Under the pieces are notes generated by a model that was not told where the DNA came from, made no database searches, and saw only the letters and a program-made list of their open reading frames with translations. Position numbers and translations under genes: made by a program. This document shows, piece after piece, positions 45,405-58,005 of a DNA stretch of 64,000 bases; position 1 is the first letter of the stretch, and each line of letters begins with the position of its first letter. Origin of the DNA: Luzula sylvatica (lineage: Eukaryota; Streptophyta; Magnoliopsida; Poales; Juncaceae); the NCBI GenBank assembly GCA_946800325.1, contig OX326957.1, positions 60,719,070 through 60,783,069 of the forward strand. The letters run 5' to 3'.

Positions 45405-46788
45405 ATGACGCACCATGACTCAAGACAGTTTTTACTTTTGTTTTATTGTTTTGAGTATTTCCAAATTATTTTCGTGAGTTTAATTATTCCAAAGGCAAGT
45501 TTAGGGATACCTACTGGATACTTGAGGTGATGATTTGATATCCCAAGTTGCGGAATCTTCAACTTGATCTTCGATGTCTTGATTCTTTATTTTCTTTGAT
45601 CGTTCTTGTGCGTCTTGCTTCATCTTTTGATCTTTTTGTGGGCTTCGTCTTTTATCTCTACAAATCTCACTTACGCAAATTGTTTAGTAGTATCGACATT
45701 ATTTTGAGATAATCAAACCCTAGTAAATTTGAACCAACGGTGGCAACTTATGAACCATGGATTAATCTTTGATTTTGTGTGATTATATTTTATTTGTAGA
45801 CATTTATGTGTCCCTTATTTTACACATAGTTTTAAGAAATTTTAGAAGGCCACATCACATTACACTGATGATGTATCAAAATATTATTCGTTATGTTCAT
45901 GTTGGACCAGTTGTCTTTGATTTTGAATTTTCTTAATATGTCAGATGATCAATTGTGAATACAAATAGAATGTGAAGAGTTTAAATATCTAACATTAATA
46001 AATTAATATATAATATCATAAAACATACATCAAATATTGTTAGTTTTTTTCATAATATTATTTTAAAAAATTAAGAAATATTTTCACCTGAATTTTATCT
46101 TTATTTTGAGATCCATATTATCATATATTCAATATTTTTCTCTAACTTAAAATTATGAAAACAATTATGTAAAAAAATATATATAAAATAAGTATAATTA
46201 CATTAATGATTTATAAACATTATTATTATTTTTTTTTAAACTATAATTGAAAAAAATTGCACATACTACTAAGTATGTTATATTTGTATTTTTACTTAAA
46301 ACAATTTCATGTTAATCTTTAAAAAAATAATAAAATAAAAAATATTTATTTACTAGACACAAATAAATTTTTTAACTTATATAATTTTTTTCAATAATAA
46401 ACTTGAAACATAAAATTTATCAAAGACGAATAATTATTTTGAACTTTTAAAATGTTATTATTCCTATTTTTAGATATGAAAATTTAAAATATGATATGAT
46501 TTTATTTTTTACTTATGTGGATGCAAGTTATTTATTATTTTATAGTAATATTTATTTTTTTCTGTATTTGTTGCATTAAAGTACTAAATAAATATTTTTA
46601 ATTGTGTCGAATTCAAATATAGTATAATAATTTTGTCATCGACAAACTTCCTTAATCAATATGATTTTTATTTTCTCAAAGTCTTATGTTTGATCCCAAA
46701 AAATCATAACTATATAATATGTGTATATATTATGTGTATGACAAAACAAATGAAACAAAATCGCCGCGAAGTGCGGGTAATTTCCTAG

Positions 46789-47194
46789 TTCCTTCTAAAA
46801 TTCAGGTTGCCAAACAGCCCCTATAGTGTTCTTGCTAAGGAATATCTATAGTACGTATAATACTTCATAACTAGCTTTATCTTGGACTTGGTGTACAAAG
46901 ACCTGCACTGCACTATCCTACTCTCGGTCTACAAGACCTGAGCTAGCCCCTCTATCTCTTGGTCTAGTATCCCTTTGAACTCGGTGCAGTACTGCTCCAC
47001 AAATGCTTTTTAACATCCGGTTTTCAGGACCCGGCTCATCTTCTAGTTTCTTTATTTCCCAATTTTATTCTACTTGAATTGGAAATATGCATCCAAGTCC
47101 CTAAACAATTTTATTTTGGCTAATGTAAATGTTTGTTGCATGTTTATTGTTGTGTTTGGAAGGTTTCAAATTGTTTAGAAAGTAGTTTCTTTTA
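46789..47194. other. Intergenic, nothing recognised
   Basis: Plain AT-rich spacer between the Helitron and the duplicated segment. Confidence 0.4.
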
Positions 47195-48546
47195 TTTGGA
47201 AAACTTGTTCATGGCAGGATACTAATTTAATGGTTTTTTTAGTTTTACTATTATTGCTAAGTTTTATAAAAAGAAATTAAATTGAGTTACTCGAATAAAT
47301 CTTTAAGACTGTATTTTTGCCGGGAGCCCAAAAAGTCGTTGAGCCGCTCCTAACTCCGACGAAGTCAAGAAAGGATTTCTTGAATTTCAACAAATCGCTT
47401 TCCTTTCTCTAGTCTCTTTCCGAGAATCGTCTCTTTCGCCAGATAATTTGTTAGGCTACTTCTACGAATTAAAATATTAAATGAGTTATTTATTCTCATT
47501 ATTATTATTTTATTTTATTTTTTTGCTTCAAGGCCCGTAGGTTATGTACAATATCATCATTACAAGTCGAGTTTGTATTAAAAACAGTGATCGAAGTTGA
47601 CGGTTCCGTTGATAAATCAAGGACCTAAAATACGTCGAACGAAAAACGCTTTCTTTGTATCCATGATACAGTAGGTAATTGAAAATTCAAGTCTGTTATT
47701 TGGGTTCTCGGATTTGAAAAGACTCTAAAATCTTTTCTTGGGTTTTGAGAAGAAGAAGGAATTAAATTCTGAAAATAGGAACCCTAAACTGGGAAAAGGA
47801 ACCCTTCTTCGCAACCCTTCTTTGCAACCTTCTTCACAACCCTTTTTCGCGACTCTTTTTCACAACCCTTCTTTGCAACACTTCTTCACAACCCTTCTTC
47901 ACGACTCTTCATCGTATGTTCACGACCCTTAATCTCTGACTATTCATCGATTTAAGGTTCACAACCCTTAATCTCTGGGAAAAGGAACTCTTCATCATGA
48001 CTATTCATCGCGGCTCTTAATCTCTGCACAACCCTTCGCAACTCTTCGTCGAATTAAAGGTCGGCAATTTAATAATGTTTAAGTCGATTTTTTGGTAGAG
48101 TTTGAGTTGATTTTCAATCAAATTGCAGTCGAATTTCAGTTGAATATCCAGTTGAAATTGATGCAATGAGGAAGGGCCAGCGATTTAAGGATTTAATGGC
48201 CAACGATTCAGTCGATTTAAGCAGTTCAGTTTGGAAAACTTGTTCATGGCAGGATACTAATTTAATGGTTTTTTTAGTTTACTATTATTGTTAAGTTTTA
48301 TAAAAAGAAATTAAATTGAGTTACTCATATAAATCTTTAAGACTTTGTATTTTTGCCGGGAGCCCAAAAAGTCGTTGAGCCGCTCCTAACTCCGACGGAG
48401 TCAAGAAAGGATTTCTTGAATTTCCACAAATCGCTTTCCTTATCTCCGGTCTCTTTTCGAGAATCGTCTCTTTCGCCAGATGATTTGTTAGGCTACTTCT
48501 TCGAATTAAAATATTAAATGAGTTATTTATTCTCAGTATTATTATT
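47195..48546 (+). repeat. Segmental direct duplication flanking a satellite-like core
   Basis: About 316 bp at 47195-47512 is repeated at 48231-48546 with a handful of differences (shared GCCGGGAGCCCAAAAAGTCG). The 720 bp between holds a pyrimidine-rich tandem stretch (47800-47930, units near CTTCTTCACAACC, about 14-16 bp). No TG...CA ends, PBS or TSD, so not LTRs in any obvious way. Confidence 0.75.
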
Positions 48547-48794
48547 GAATGTGAGTAAGTTAACTTTTTAGGGAATATTAATAAGACGACATGCTAGATA
48601 GTCTCTAGTACAAAAACGAAAAGATGAAGTGAAGATTGACGAGTTAGAAGGGACATAAATGTAAAACTATACTGCTTATATATAAAATCAATTCGATATG
48701 TATGCGGGCCTATGTGATGTCTGTGCTGAAAGAATCGGGAACTGTGTACGGCCTCTTTCTTCCTGACTCAAAGTATAAGGAATAAAGTGTGCTC

Positions 48795-48833
<39 letters not shown>

Positions 48834-51600
48834 GTCTATCATGCATATCATATGAAATATGAATGATATGATATTCCATGATCGGTACACAAACATTCAC
48901 ACTAACTCAGTAAAGCTAAAGGCTTTTCAGCACATCCTGTTTCCTCAAAAGCTAACTGCTAAACTCCACTGCAATATCAAATGACTTAACTTCCATGCAG
49001 TACAATCTCTCACTTAAAAAACATAAACTAATATAATATATACAAACATTATTGATAATTGGTTTTGATTATGGTGCTCTTGAATTTGACAGGAGATTGA
49101 TCTCTCGATCGAGTATCTTCATAATCCAAAAGTATGATTAAAGCATAATAATTTGTTCTATAAAAGAAAAAGGATCATTGCATGATTAATTTGATGAAAA
49201 TCAGATTGTTACCTCATTAGGAAAAGTAAAGCATAACATAAAGGGTCATTTAAGATTGTAGCATTATTGACTGGTCATATATAGTAACATGCATTTGCAT
49301 TGTAAATAGAGCCTCCTATATATTCTCTTCGAAGATTAAGGCTGTGGAATATGGATCAAGTCGAAAATAATTGTACAAAATAATTATATATATAATCACT
49401 ATTTCCAATATATATACAACTATATTTATCCAGGATTAATCAGTGTTCAGCATCCCTATGAAAAAAAAAGCATCTAATAAACTTCGGGAAGAATGAAAGA
49501 AGAAAATCACAATTAAAGAAGATCTCACTAAATATTAAGATTGTAATTATGTACATATTTTGTCTGAAGATAACAAATCCAAGAAAATGAATCACATTTT
49601 TCAAATATCTTAACTTTTACATGCTGATCATGTGGATCGATCTAAAACAAGATTTGGTGAATTTATTTCAAAAACAATTTAAAAAGGTGGTAGTCAAAAA
49701 AAATGGTCATATATGCTCCAAAAGACATGAAAAAGAAAGAGAGGTAATGATATCAAAGGCAACTAGTACATACTCTAGCATCAAATTGCTACAAAAGAAG
49801 AGCTTAAATAAAGGAAACAAAAAGAAAAGAAAGTATACAGATAAAAAAAATAAAAGAATTGCAAAAAAGCCCCTCTCTCTATCTCTCTCTCATGGACTCC
49901 CTTTCTCTCCTTTTCTTAACGGTTACCCTAAATTTTAAAGACCAAAAGTTCTGCCAAACCAGGCAAAGCTTGTTAATAAATGTGAAAAAAAGAGGACAAA
50001 AAAAGAAAAAGCTGGAGGGTTCTTTTTGAATAAACAATCATAAATTCTTCCATTCCAGGTCCTTTCTATTATAAAGAGGAAGAACAACCATTAAAAGCAG
50101 TAATCTGGCATTATCTGCTTCAAATCTGCTTTCTTTAAAATATATTCTCTCCCTAAACGGGCCTAATTCCCTCAGTATAGCGGATCCAGTCGAGAATCCA
50201 CTATTAAATGGGCCGGGCCTCGTTATTATATTATCTGCCCATTAATTAAGAAATCTTGTAATGGTGTTTGAAAAGGAATTCTCAAAAGAGTCATTGATAA
50301 TATATCAAAAAAAAAATATTATATATACAATTTCAGTCTAATCATAATGATTTATCTCTCTGATATAGACAAAAGTAAATACCGATATTTTCATGGTATG
50401 CAGCTTTTCTTTTATTATATTGCATGATGCTTATTTTATTTTTATTTTATTTTTAAAATAAAACTCGTCCAGTAGCCATTTGAAATAATTTAGTGTTTTT
50501 ATCAGGTTATAGCTTTAACGGATTTGGGTATTGGTACAACAGTCGTTGGAAGATGCTCCGATCAATGCATTAATGATCATTGAATTCTAATTTTGATGAT
50601 AATTTATTAACATGATATACACACGATCAACAATTAACCTTAAGAAAAATATCGCAATTATTATCAAAATCAGAATCCAATGATCATTAATGTATTGGTC
50701 GGAACATTCTTCAATTTTTGTTGGACCATACCTGAACCCAGCTTCAACTTTGTCCGTTTTATAAATTAAAGAATATCCATAAATGGCCAAAGTTTTTGTC
50801 AGTTTTTACAAAACAAGTTACAATAAAATATATAAATGTTCTTTATCACGCAAATAATATTGCTTTTGCTTTACCCGTATTATTGTTGATCTGTTGGTAT
50901 GCAACCAGAAAATTTGAATTATTAATAGTATATTATTTCAATATGTAAACTCTGGTTTTGTTATTATTTTCATTGATTTATGATGAAACATTTCTGAATT
51001 TGTGCTTTGGACATGATCATTAAATTATTTGTCATGATCTTGATGTAAAAAAAAATCATTCCGATATGATGGTTATTGAAGACACCATGAAAATAATCAA
51101 CCAAACATCAATTTCCAAACGTGCAAAAACTATGATGTTGGTCTTTACGTTCCTTTAAGTAAATGAGATTTTTGATGTTCATAAAAAAGAAAATAAAAGA
51201 CCCCACAAAATAGAATTACAAAGGGTCCGAAAATATATGTTTTTCAAGATATAAAATGAAATGATAGTACGTACAACATAATATCTTGATCAAAAGGCAG
51301 AAAGAAACATAATTAATACAACAACTTTGTCGATCGAGATAATAAAATCAGCAAGAGTTGTTTTGATTACTCTAGAAAAGTAAATTTATTATTACTCTAG
51401 AAGAGTTATTTTGATTGTTCTAGAAGTGTCATTATTTATATTGTTTCAGAAGAGTTATTACTTTAATAGAAACATAATTACTTATTTTTGTGACATATAG
51501 ATGTATTAGTCGAATTGAAAATTGAAATCATGTTATTATGAATTAGGAGTTCATTATATTTATATCAAATAAAAGAAATGATATGGTTTGAAATAATTGA
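48547..51600. other. Intergenic stretch, nothing assigned
   Basis: Contains a (CT)n run at 48797-48832 and a Lys-rich low-complexity frame at 49621-49938 that I do not accept as a gene. At 51365-51470 there are three imperfect copies of a phrase around CTCTAGAAGAGTTATT. No RNA gene recognised. Confidence 0.45.
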
Positions 51601-52596
51601 TTATGTATAGAATATGATTGTCACGACGAGGACTAAATTAAGACCAACTATTGATCATAAATACTTCCCAAATTTCATTATAACTTGTGAGTGGTTTGGA
51701 ACCAAAAGTTTTGATTGCCGATTTTTAAGATATGTAGTAGATGTGCGAGTAACACCATATATCACACAAAGACGAGTTAAAATAATGTTTGGCATGTATA
51801 TTGGGTTGATTTATTTTCCAAACTTGTAATATCTTGAACATTTATTGTTTTGAACCAGAAGTTCAAATGATATATATAAACCTGAAGTTTAAATGTATAT
51901 GTAAACTAGAAACATTATATTCAAGGAAGAAACAATAAGGTCAAATATAATATTCCTGAAAGATTATAAGTTATTTGTTATAACAGATAAAATTGAAAAA
52001 CATGTTTGAAGCGTGTGAGACATTTGATTATAAATTTACAAATCCTTGAAAGAGAAAAAGAAAACAATGACAAAAATGGTTAAATATGAGTCAAACAAGT
52101 TCAAGATATAATATACCTTGGAAGTCCCGAAGAACTTCAATAGATATTATCAATATCCCATGCCTACGTTAGGGGGAGAGAAATAAAAACTTAAAAATTA
52201 AGAAATTATATGGAGTGCATCATCAAATTAGATCCTCGAAGAAGTAACAATGAGCAAAGAGTTCATAGACTAATTATTTGCAACAAATTGCAAATCAATG
52301 GTTTGATGCATGAATTTTATGAAATACTCATATTTTAAGTAAAATATTCTTGAATAATTTTAAGTTTGATGTACGCCTGAAGCGTGGTCGACCAATCAAT
52401 TTGAATATTATAAATCCAAAGGAATAATAAATAGTATGATAAAAAGTTGACATAATAGAAGTTGTTAGTACTTCTAATAAAATATATCTTTTTGGAAATA
52501 ATATTGAAATATTAATTAGCAGAGAACATAAATGCTTAAAACTTTTGAAAAAGTTCAGGTAACTGACAACAATGAAATTGTTGAAAATAATGTACC

Positions 52597-54209
52597 TGTT
52601 CGGCAGACATGGAATAGTGGAATTAGATGGATTAGGCGCTCTATTCCTGTCGGACATGGATGGATTAAACTGGATTAGAGAATGGAATAGAGGCATTTTC
52701 TTATTCCATGGGGTACATGGAATAAGATAAATTTTCGGACAAAATTACCCTTCTTAATTCCATGATATGCTGACGTGGTAATATTAAACACTTTCTCTTC
52801 TCTCCTTTCTCCTTTCTTTCTCAGGGCACGATGTCGTAGAGGAAACCACTCAAAGCTTCTTTCTCCGGTTTATTTCCGACGATAAATTTCTGAGACCATC
52901 AATGTGAGGTGTGAAAATTATTATACTCATTTTTCTTTCTCAAAAGAGATCCATAACCCCTGTATCTTTTCTCTTATCACTATGTTAGATGTGCCTCGCC
53001 ATGGCTACAAGAGCTCGACGCTTCCTTATGTCTTGCCAAAACTTGCTTCTCCCTTCTTCAATCTATTTGCATGAAAAACTTGGGTATGTGTGAACTTTGA
53101 AGTTTATATGCACATCTTCTTCATTGGAAAATCTTGAATTCTTCTCTTTGAAAATTCAGTCATTAATTTTTTTTCCTAATTCAACTTTGGATTAATTGAG
53201 ATCTATCTGTCAAAAACTTCAACCCGGTTATTTTTGAAAATTTGTTTCTTCTCATAAACACATCAAGCATCTCTTAGAAGATGCATTTAAGGTGTTCGAT
53301 GTTTTGTTTTTTTTAATATCGAGTTTCACTTACAATGGATCATTTGAAGCTTTGTTATATGGGATTAATTGAGTGGTGTTTAATTTTCTGATTTTGAGTA
53401 TTTTCCAAACAATTTGCTAATTTGTTTCACACACATTGATTTTTTTTTGTTACAGTTCTTCAATTATTCTTTAATTATACAATTATGCCCCTAAATCATT
53501 CCTAATTATGTCCCAATTAATCTTCAATTATGCAATTAGTTTTGATTTGTCCACTTATGCATTAGTATTTAGTCATAATTGTGCTTTTGTTGATTAGTAT
53601 TCAATATAACCCCAATTTACTCAATCTTATTTTTTTTTGTATAGGTACCAAGTACCACATTGGTAAATCTTCTTTTGATCTGCCCTTTCTTGCTTGGGAT
53701 ATGCTTTTAGTACCAACTACAAATCAATTTCAATTATCAAATCATAATCACAATCATCAATATAATTTATTTTGTATCTCGCCGCTATTAATGGATTTTA
53801 TGCAGTTCAGTCTTTCAAAATTCAAAATTCTGTAATTATTTGTTATTAAAAGAAACAGCAAAAATATTCAATTTTTTAATTTGTATGTTATGCTATTGTT
53901 TTCTTATCTGAATTTCTAATTTTCTGATAAAAATCTTAGTAGTTGGTGTTAAGGACTTGATTTTGATAAATATTTTTGTATATCATGTTATACTATTGGT
54001 GGACTAAATATGTTTACATTATGCTAATTAATCATATTATTATGTTGATTGAATATAATAATAGACAAGGATATTTTGGTCATTGTATCTTTTATATTAT
54101 TTTATTAATATTTTTATTCCATGAATTTGTGCCGAACATACATGGAATAAAATGGAATAGGTAGTTTTTTCTTCTTCCATTATTCCACTATTCCATACCT
54201 TGCCGAACA
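52597..54209. mobile_element. TIR DNA transposon, 1.6 kb, no transposase
   Basis: Ends TGTTCGGCAGACATGGAATA and, on the other strand, TGTTCGGCAAGGTATGGAAT form a terminal inverted repeat of about 27 bp. Subterminal GGAATAGTGGAAT / TTATTCCATG words repeat inside. No clear TSD, so superfamily not assigned. Interior has no long frame; the 53581-53835 frame is not a transposase. Confidence 0.7.
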
Positions 54210-54362
54210 AGCCCAATGAGATTTCAAAATTATGTATCTACATGACAAAGATGTAACAGAAATGAAACTATAATTATTGAGAAAATTGCATGTACTTACA
54301 ATTGATAATCAATAAAAATGAGGATTTGTGATTAAATCAATTGAAAAATGTCGGCAAATACA

Positions 54363-54835
54363 ATTATTGGCCATAATAGAAATTTACATAAGAAAATGAA
54401 GATTTGATGTAAATTTCTTATGTAAATTTCTTATGTAAATTTACATAATAGAAATAATTGTAAATTGTAAATTTCTTGTGTAATTATTTCTTAATAGAAA
54501 TAATTTACAAGAGCTATTATGTTAAATTATTTCTTGTGTAATTATTTCTTAATAGAAATTATTTCTATTATTTAAATTTCTTATGTAATTATTTCTTGTG
54601 TAATTATTTCTTGTGTAATTATTTCATAATAGAAATAATTTTAGGATTTGCCGACATTTTAGGATTTACATAATAGAAATAATTGTAAATGTAAATTGGC
54701 CATAAAATTATTTCTTATGTAAATTTCTTGTGTAATTGTAAATTTCTTAAGAAAATGAAGACTTGTGTAAATTGGCCATAATAGAAATTTACATAAGAAA
54801 TTTACATAATAGAAACAATTATTTCAATTTTAGGA
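54363..54835. repeat. Scrambled direct and inverted AT-rich repeat patch
   Basis: Built from a few words (GGCCATAATAGAAATT, TTACATAAGAAA, AATTATTTCTTGTGTAATT, AGGATTTG) used again and again in both orientations. The same GGCCATAATAGAAATTTACA phrase stands at both edges (about 54369 and 54774). It interrupts the ruined Copia RT. Confidence 0.8.
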
Positions 54836-55404
54836 TTTGTGATGAAATTTTATTTGTATGCAAAATTAGTTTAAATGTCCTTGAAAGACTAAAAATATAT
54901 CATGTATACATTGTAATGGATTATTTGTATGCTCATTTTATTACAATCCCTGAAGATTTTAGAATGTCCAAGACATATTATTTAATCTCTCGAAAGATAT
55001 GACCGAAGCATATTATGTTAAATAACAAAAATCTTTGTATGAATTAATTGAAATAATCTAAACATGTATGATGTAATAATTTTAATATTGACAAAAGACT
55101 ATATTTCCATATCAATTATCAATATTGATAGATGTGTAATTATCGAAATCAATTATATTTTCATTTATGATTATTAAAACTTTTGAATAGTTCCAAAAGA
55201 AAAATTAATTTGAGATGATAGATATTGAATACTAAATATTGTCATGGATTACAAATATATTTAACATTTTCTAGAAGGAATTTGTTATTATCACTAGCAA
55301 CTCAGTTGTTCAAACATCTAATTTTCGAAATATTTGTATCCATGAGAGGGAGAAATTGATATGCAATGCACTCGTTTTGTCATTGGTCGTGGTTTTGTCC
55401 CATC

Positions 55405-56631
55405 TGTTGGTTCAAATTTCCCAATGGTTTGATTATTTCAAAACACTGTCATTACTAACGTTTACATCGAGAACATGTGCAGGATAACACAGGTACGACA
55501 TGAAGATGACGAAGAATCTCGAAGTCAAAAGAAGCACAACTAAAAGAAGATTAGAAGGAAGGGCCTTTAAGCATATCAAGAATCAAGATGTCGAAGCCTT
55601 CCGTGAGTGGGATTCGCCACAAATAAACCTTAGGGAAAAACCAAGTAGATCTCAAATAAAATCATGTTCAAATAACAAAGAGTTCAATCAAGCAAGAAGT
55701 GCGTTCTGAACGAACTCCAAGTCCGTTCAGAACGGACTTACCACATATCAAAATATCATCTCTTGATTAAACCACTTGTGTCACAGGATTGTGTACGTTC
55801 GAACGAACAAACATGTCCGTTCGAACAGACACTTAGAATCCGTTCACTCACAATTTAAGTGCGTTGAACGGACTATCATCACTGTGAACAACAAAAGCAA
55901 TGTATAAGTGAGTTCGTTCTGAACGGACTTTGTTCGTTCAAACGAACTAACATATGTACTTGCACGTTATTTTGAAACGGCTAGTACAAACTACAAGTGC
56001 GTTCTGAACGGACTTACGGTTTTCTGAAGGATTTCTATAGAGAGTATAAATAGAATCCTTGAAGGATCTTTCTCTCCCAACTCTTCACTTTCATACATTA
56101 AAAACAAAAGAGAGAAAACCTAAAGCTGTGATTATCTATATCCATTGATAGCTTGAGAAACCCCTCTTTAGATCTTTGATCTACTTTCGATATTCTCCAC
56201 TAATCGTTTCCCACTCACGTGACCGATCACGTTGTAGTTCGATTAGAGAAAATTTGTAATAGGCTAGTACAACAACTTGTAAAGAGCCTAAGCTATAGAT
56301 CGATAGAAGCGTGTAAATCGATCTAGGCAAAACTTTGTACTCGAGTGAGTTGGAATTCAATCGAACGCCAAAAAGAGGCGCAAGGCATTCCCGGAGACGT
56401 AGGTACTCGCCACTAATTGAGTCGGTCAATTAAGCGAGTAAAGGGTGAGTTAAATCTACATAGCAACCACCTACCGAACTTCGTTAAAAAACATCTTGTG
56501 TTCAAGTGTTTTTACGGTATCATCTATATCATCTAAATTATTAATTCCGCATAGTAAGTTGGGTAACTAGATAAAGTAATTGTACGGTAAATTACCTGAA
56601 ATACCCCCTTCTAGGTTAGACTTAACCAACA
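55405..56631 (+). mobile_element. Solo LTR D, relative of the young Copia LTR, TSD ccatc
   Basis: Starts TGTTGGTTCAAATTTC, ends CTTAACCAACA, 1227 bp, flanked by CCATC at 55400-55404 and 56632-56636. Reads in the direction opposite to the LTRs of the young Copia and matches them over most of its length. Array about 55699-56015, then TATAAATAG at 56045-56053. Inserted in the LTR of the ruined Copia. Confidence 0.92.
55699..56015. repeat. Palindrome array (TCGA core) in solo LTR D
   Basis: Units include GTACGTTCGAACGAAC plus one-base-longer forms such as GTCCGTTCAGAACGGAC, upstream of the TATA box in the LTR's own direction. Confidence 0.88.
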
Positions 56632-57130
56632 CCATCGAATTTTCCTGACAAGGTTTTTAATGAGGGATATTATATTGTGTATGAAATATAATAATATTGC
56701 AATATTTTTTCTTCACCAGGATTTTTGTCTCATTGGGTTTTACCTATATTTTCATACGTACAAAATCAATATATTCAAGGAGAAGTGATCGATATAAATA
56801 TGAATGTACTTATTATTAGTTATAACTTAATATGTGACGAATATATTCATGTTTGGGTGTGAAAGATTGAATATATTCACTGGAGCAATCATTTGAAAGC
56901 ATTCATTGGATCAAAAAGTTGAATCAAATGATGTTATACTCTTTGTATAAGCATGTTTTATGTTGATTTATTTGTACAATTAATTCAGTCCAATAATAAA
57001 GTTTATCTACCTTCTTGTGTTGTTTTACCTTCCATTTATAATAAAAAATATAAACATTTTTATATTATTTACGTGATGATGTAAATAATGACATAAATAA
57101 TTTATGATATTTAACATATAAAATTGAATT

Positions 57131-57268
57131 ATAAAAAAAAAACGAGTAAATGGAGAAGGCTCGGTGGTCCTCCATCCATTGGTGCCAATGGGACTCGAAC
57201 CCACAACCTCTCACAACATAAGATTTTTATGTCTCACACCCAACCACTGGGCCATGAGCCCATTGGCA
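57131..57268 (-). mobile_element. tRNA-derived SINE
   Basis: On the minus strand: A box TGGCCCAGTGG (57254-57244), B box GGTTCGAGTCC (57201-57191), an acceptor-like pairing GCCAATGGG with CCCATTGGC, then an unrelated body and an oligo-T end near 57142-57133. Not a working tRNA: the anticodon loop lacks U33 and the D loop is too long. A short possible duplication TTTTTTAT borders it. Confidence 0.75.
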
Positions 57269-57570
57269 TAAAAAAGAAAAATGCTGAAGTCATTCCAGTG
57301 AAAAAATAAACTCATAATATTATTGTGGAAATTTACAAATATTTTTGAAAATCACTCAAAACAATTTGAAGTAAATTAAATAATAGCGATACAAATTACT
57401 GACCAAATTGAGAACACAATGCCAATTTACAAATCAACAATAAATCATCGACAACAAAGTATAGTGTGTGGATATAAAATAAATTTAACTTTTTTTGTAT
57501 ATACAACAAGAGCTATCTACAACACATATTTTTTATTTTCGTTGCTTCTAGCATGGCTGTAACCACTAAC

Positions 57571-58005
57571 CAGGCCTCGCTTGGCTCTTTAAGTATTTTT
57601 ATGATGAGAGAATGGGAGGGAGGGGATGAGAATGGAAGGGAAGGTTAATTTTTAACTTGCTCCCAAGTATTTTTATGATGAGGGGGAAAGAGAATGGAGG
57701 GGAAATTATTTCTCCTCTATATACAAAAAAGATCAATTATTTCTCTCCTCAAATTTGGGGGGTAATGGAGGGTACAAAATATTATAACATTATAATACCT
57801 AAAATACCCCTACTTTCATTTTATAGTTAGTAATGATTCAAAGGATAAAATTGCCATTTTATCATGATGTTATTCTTTCCCCTCCTTTCCCCTTTATTAA
57901 TTATTTTAGAACTCGGGAGCAAGAGAAAATTCTTTTCTTTCCTTCTCATTCATTCCCTTCCCCTTCATTCCCCTCCCCTTCATAAAAAACTCGGGAGCAC
58001 ACGCT
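57571..58005. mobile_element. MITE-like element with degenerate TIRs
   Basis: Left GCCTCGCTTGGCTC and right (other strand) GCGTGTGCTCCCGAG. Both arms have a second inner copy of TGCTCCC(A/G)AGT and GGGAGGGGATGAGAATG-type purine runs facing each other. TSD not resolved. Confidence 0.5.

Larger units (their letters stand above)
44251..45738 (-). mobile_element. Truncated LTR related to the young Copia LTR, split by LTR C
   Basis: 44251-44344 and 45405-45738. The left part has CTTTTTGGCTTTCGATTGAA as in the young Copia LTR. The right part ends TTTGAGATAATCAAACC then GAACCAACG, the same LTR end with one change. The LTR start is missing. Where the young Copia LTR has CGTTCGAACG palindromes, this one has GTGCGTCATGACGCAC-type sites. 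Confidence 0.7.
42465..46788 (+). mobile_element. Probable Helitron with nested insertions
   Basis: Right end: short hairpin CCGC-GAAGT-GCGG at about 46764-46776, then GTAATTTC and CTAG followed by T (46785-46789), the Helitron 3' signature. Left end: TC at 42465, followed by GC-rich CTCGCGCTACGCGGCGAG, which is an approximate inverted copy of the right hairpin region. The base before TC is T, not the expected A, so the left end is less sure. The AT-rich body contains no Rep/helicase. A CACTA-like element, an LTR fragment and a solo LTR lie inside. Confidence 0.5.
51601..57117 (+). pseudogene. Ruined plus-strand Copia element with several insertions
   Basis: Scattered protein echoes in order: RRVKIMFGMYIGL (about 51770-51810, integrase end); a FPTLGGE-like block near 52160; IPEDFRMSKTYYLIS (about 54940-54990, RT, compare the usual P.GFKM.E). 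A purine tract GAGAGGGAGAAAT at about 55345-55357 is followed by an LTR-like sequence running to about 57117, broken by solo LTR D. Stops and frame changes are everywhere. Orientation plus, opposite to the two Copia elements at 11733-28924. Confidence 0.6.

Noticed and set aside
48786..48832. A miR156-related site (GTGCTCACCTCTCTCTCT)
   Set aside because: Similarity comes from the CT microsatellite; no partner arm for a hairpin is present.
49621..49938. 105-codon Lys-rich frame
   Set aside because: Low-complexity AT-rich sequence with a repeat-derived end; no homologue recognised and no splice or promoter context.
57184..57266. A functional tRNA gene on the minus strand
   Set aside because: A and B boxes and an acceptor-like stem exist, but U33 is missing in the anticodon loop, the D loop is too long, and the sequence continues into a body with an oligo-T end: a SINE.
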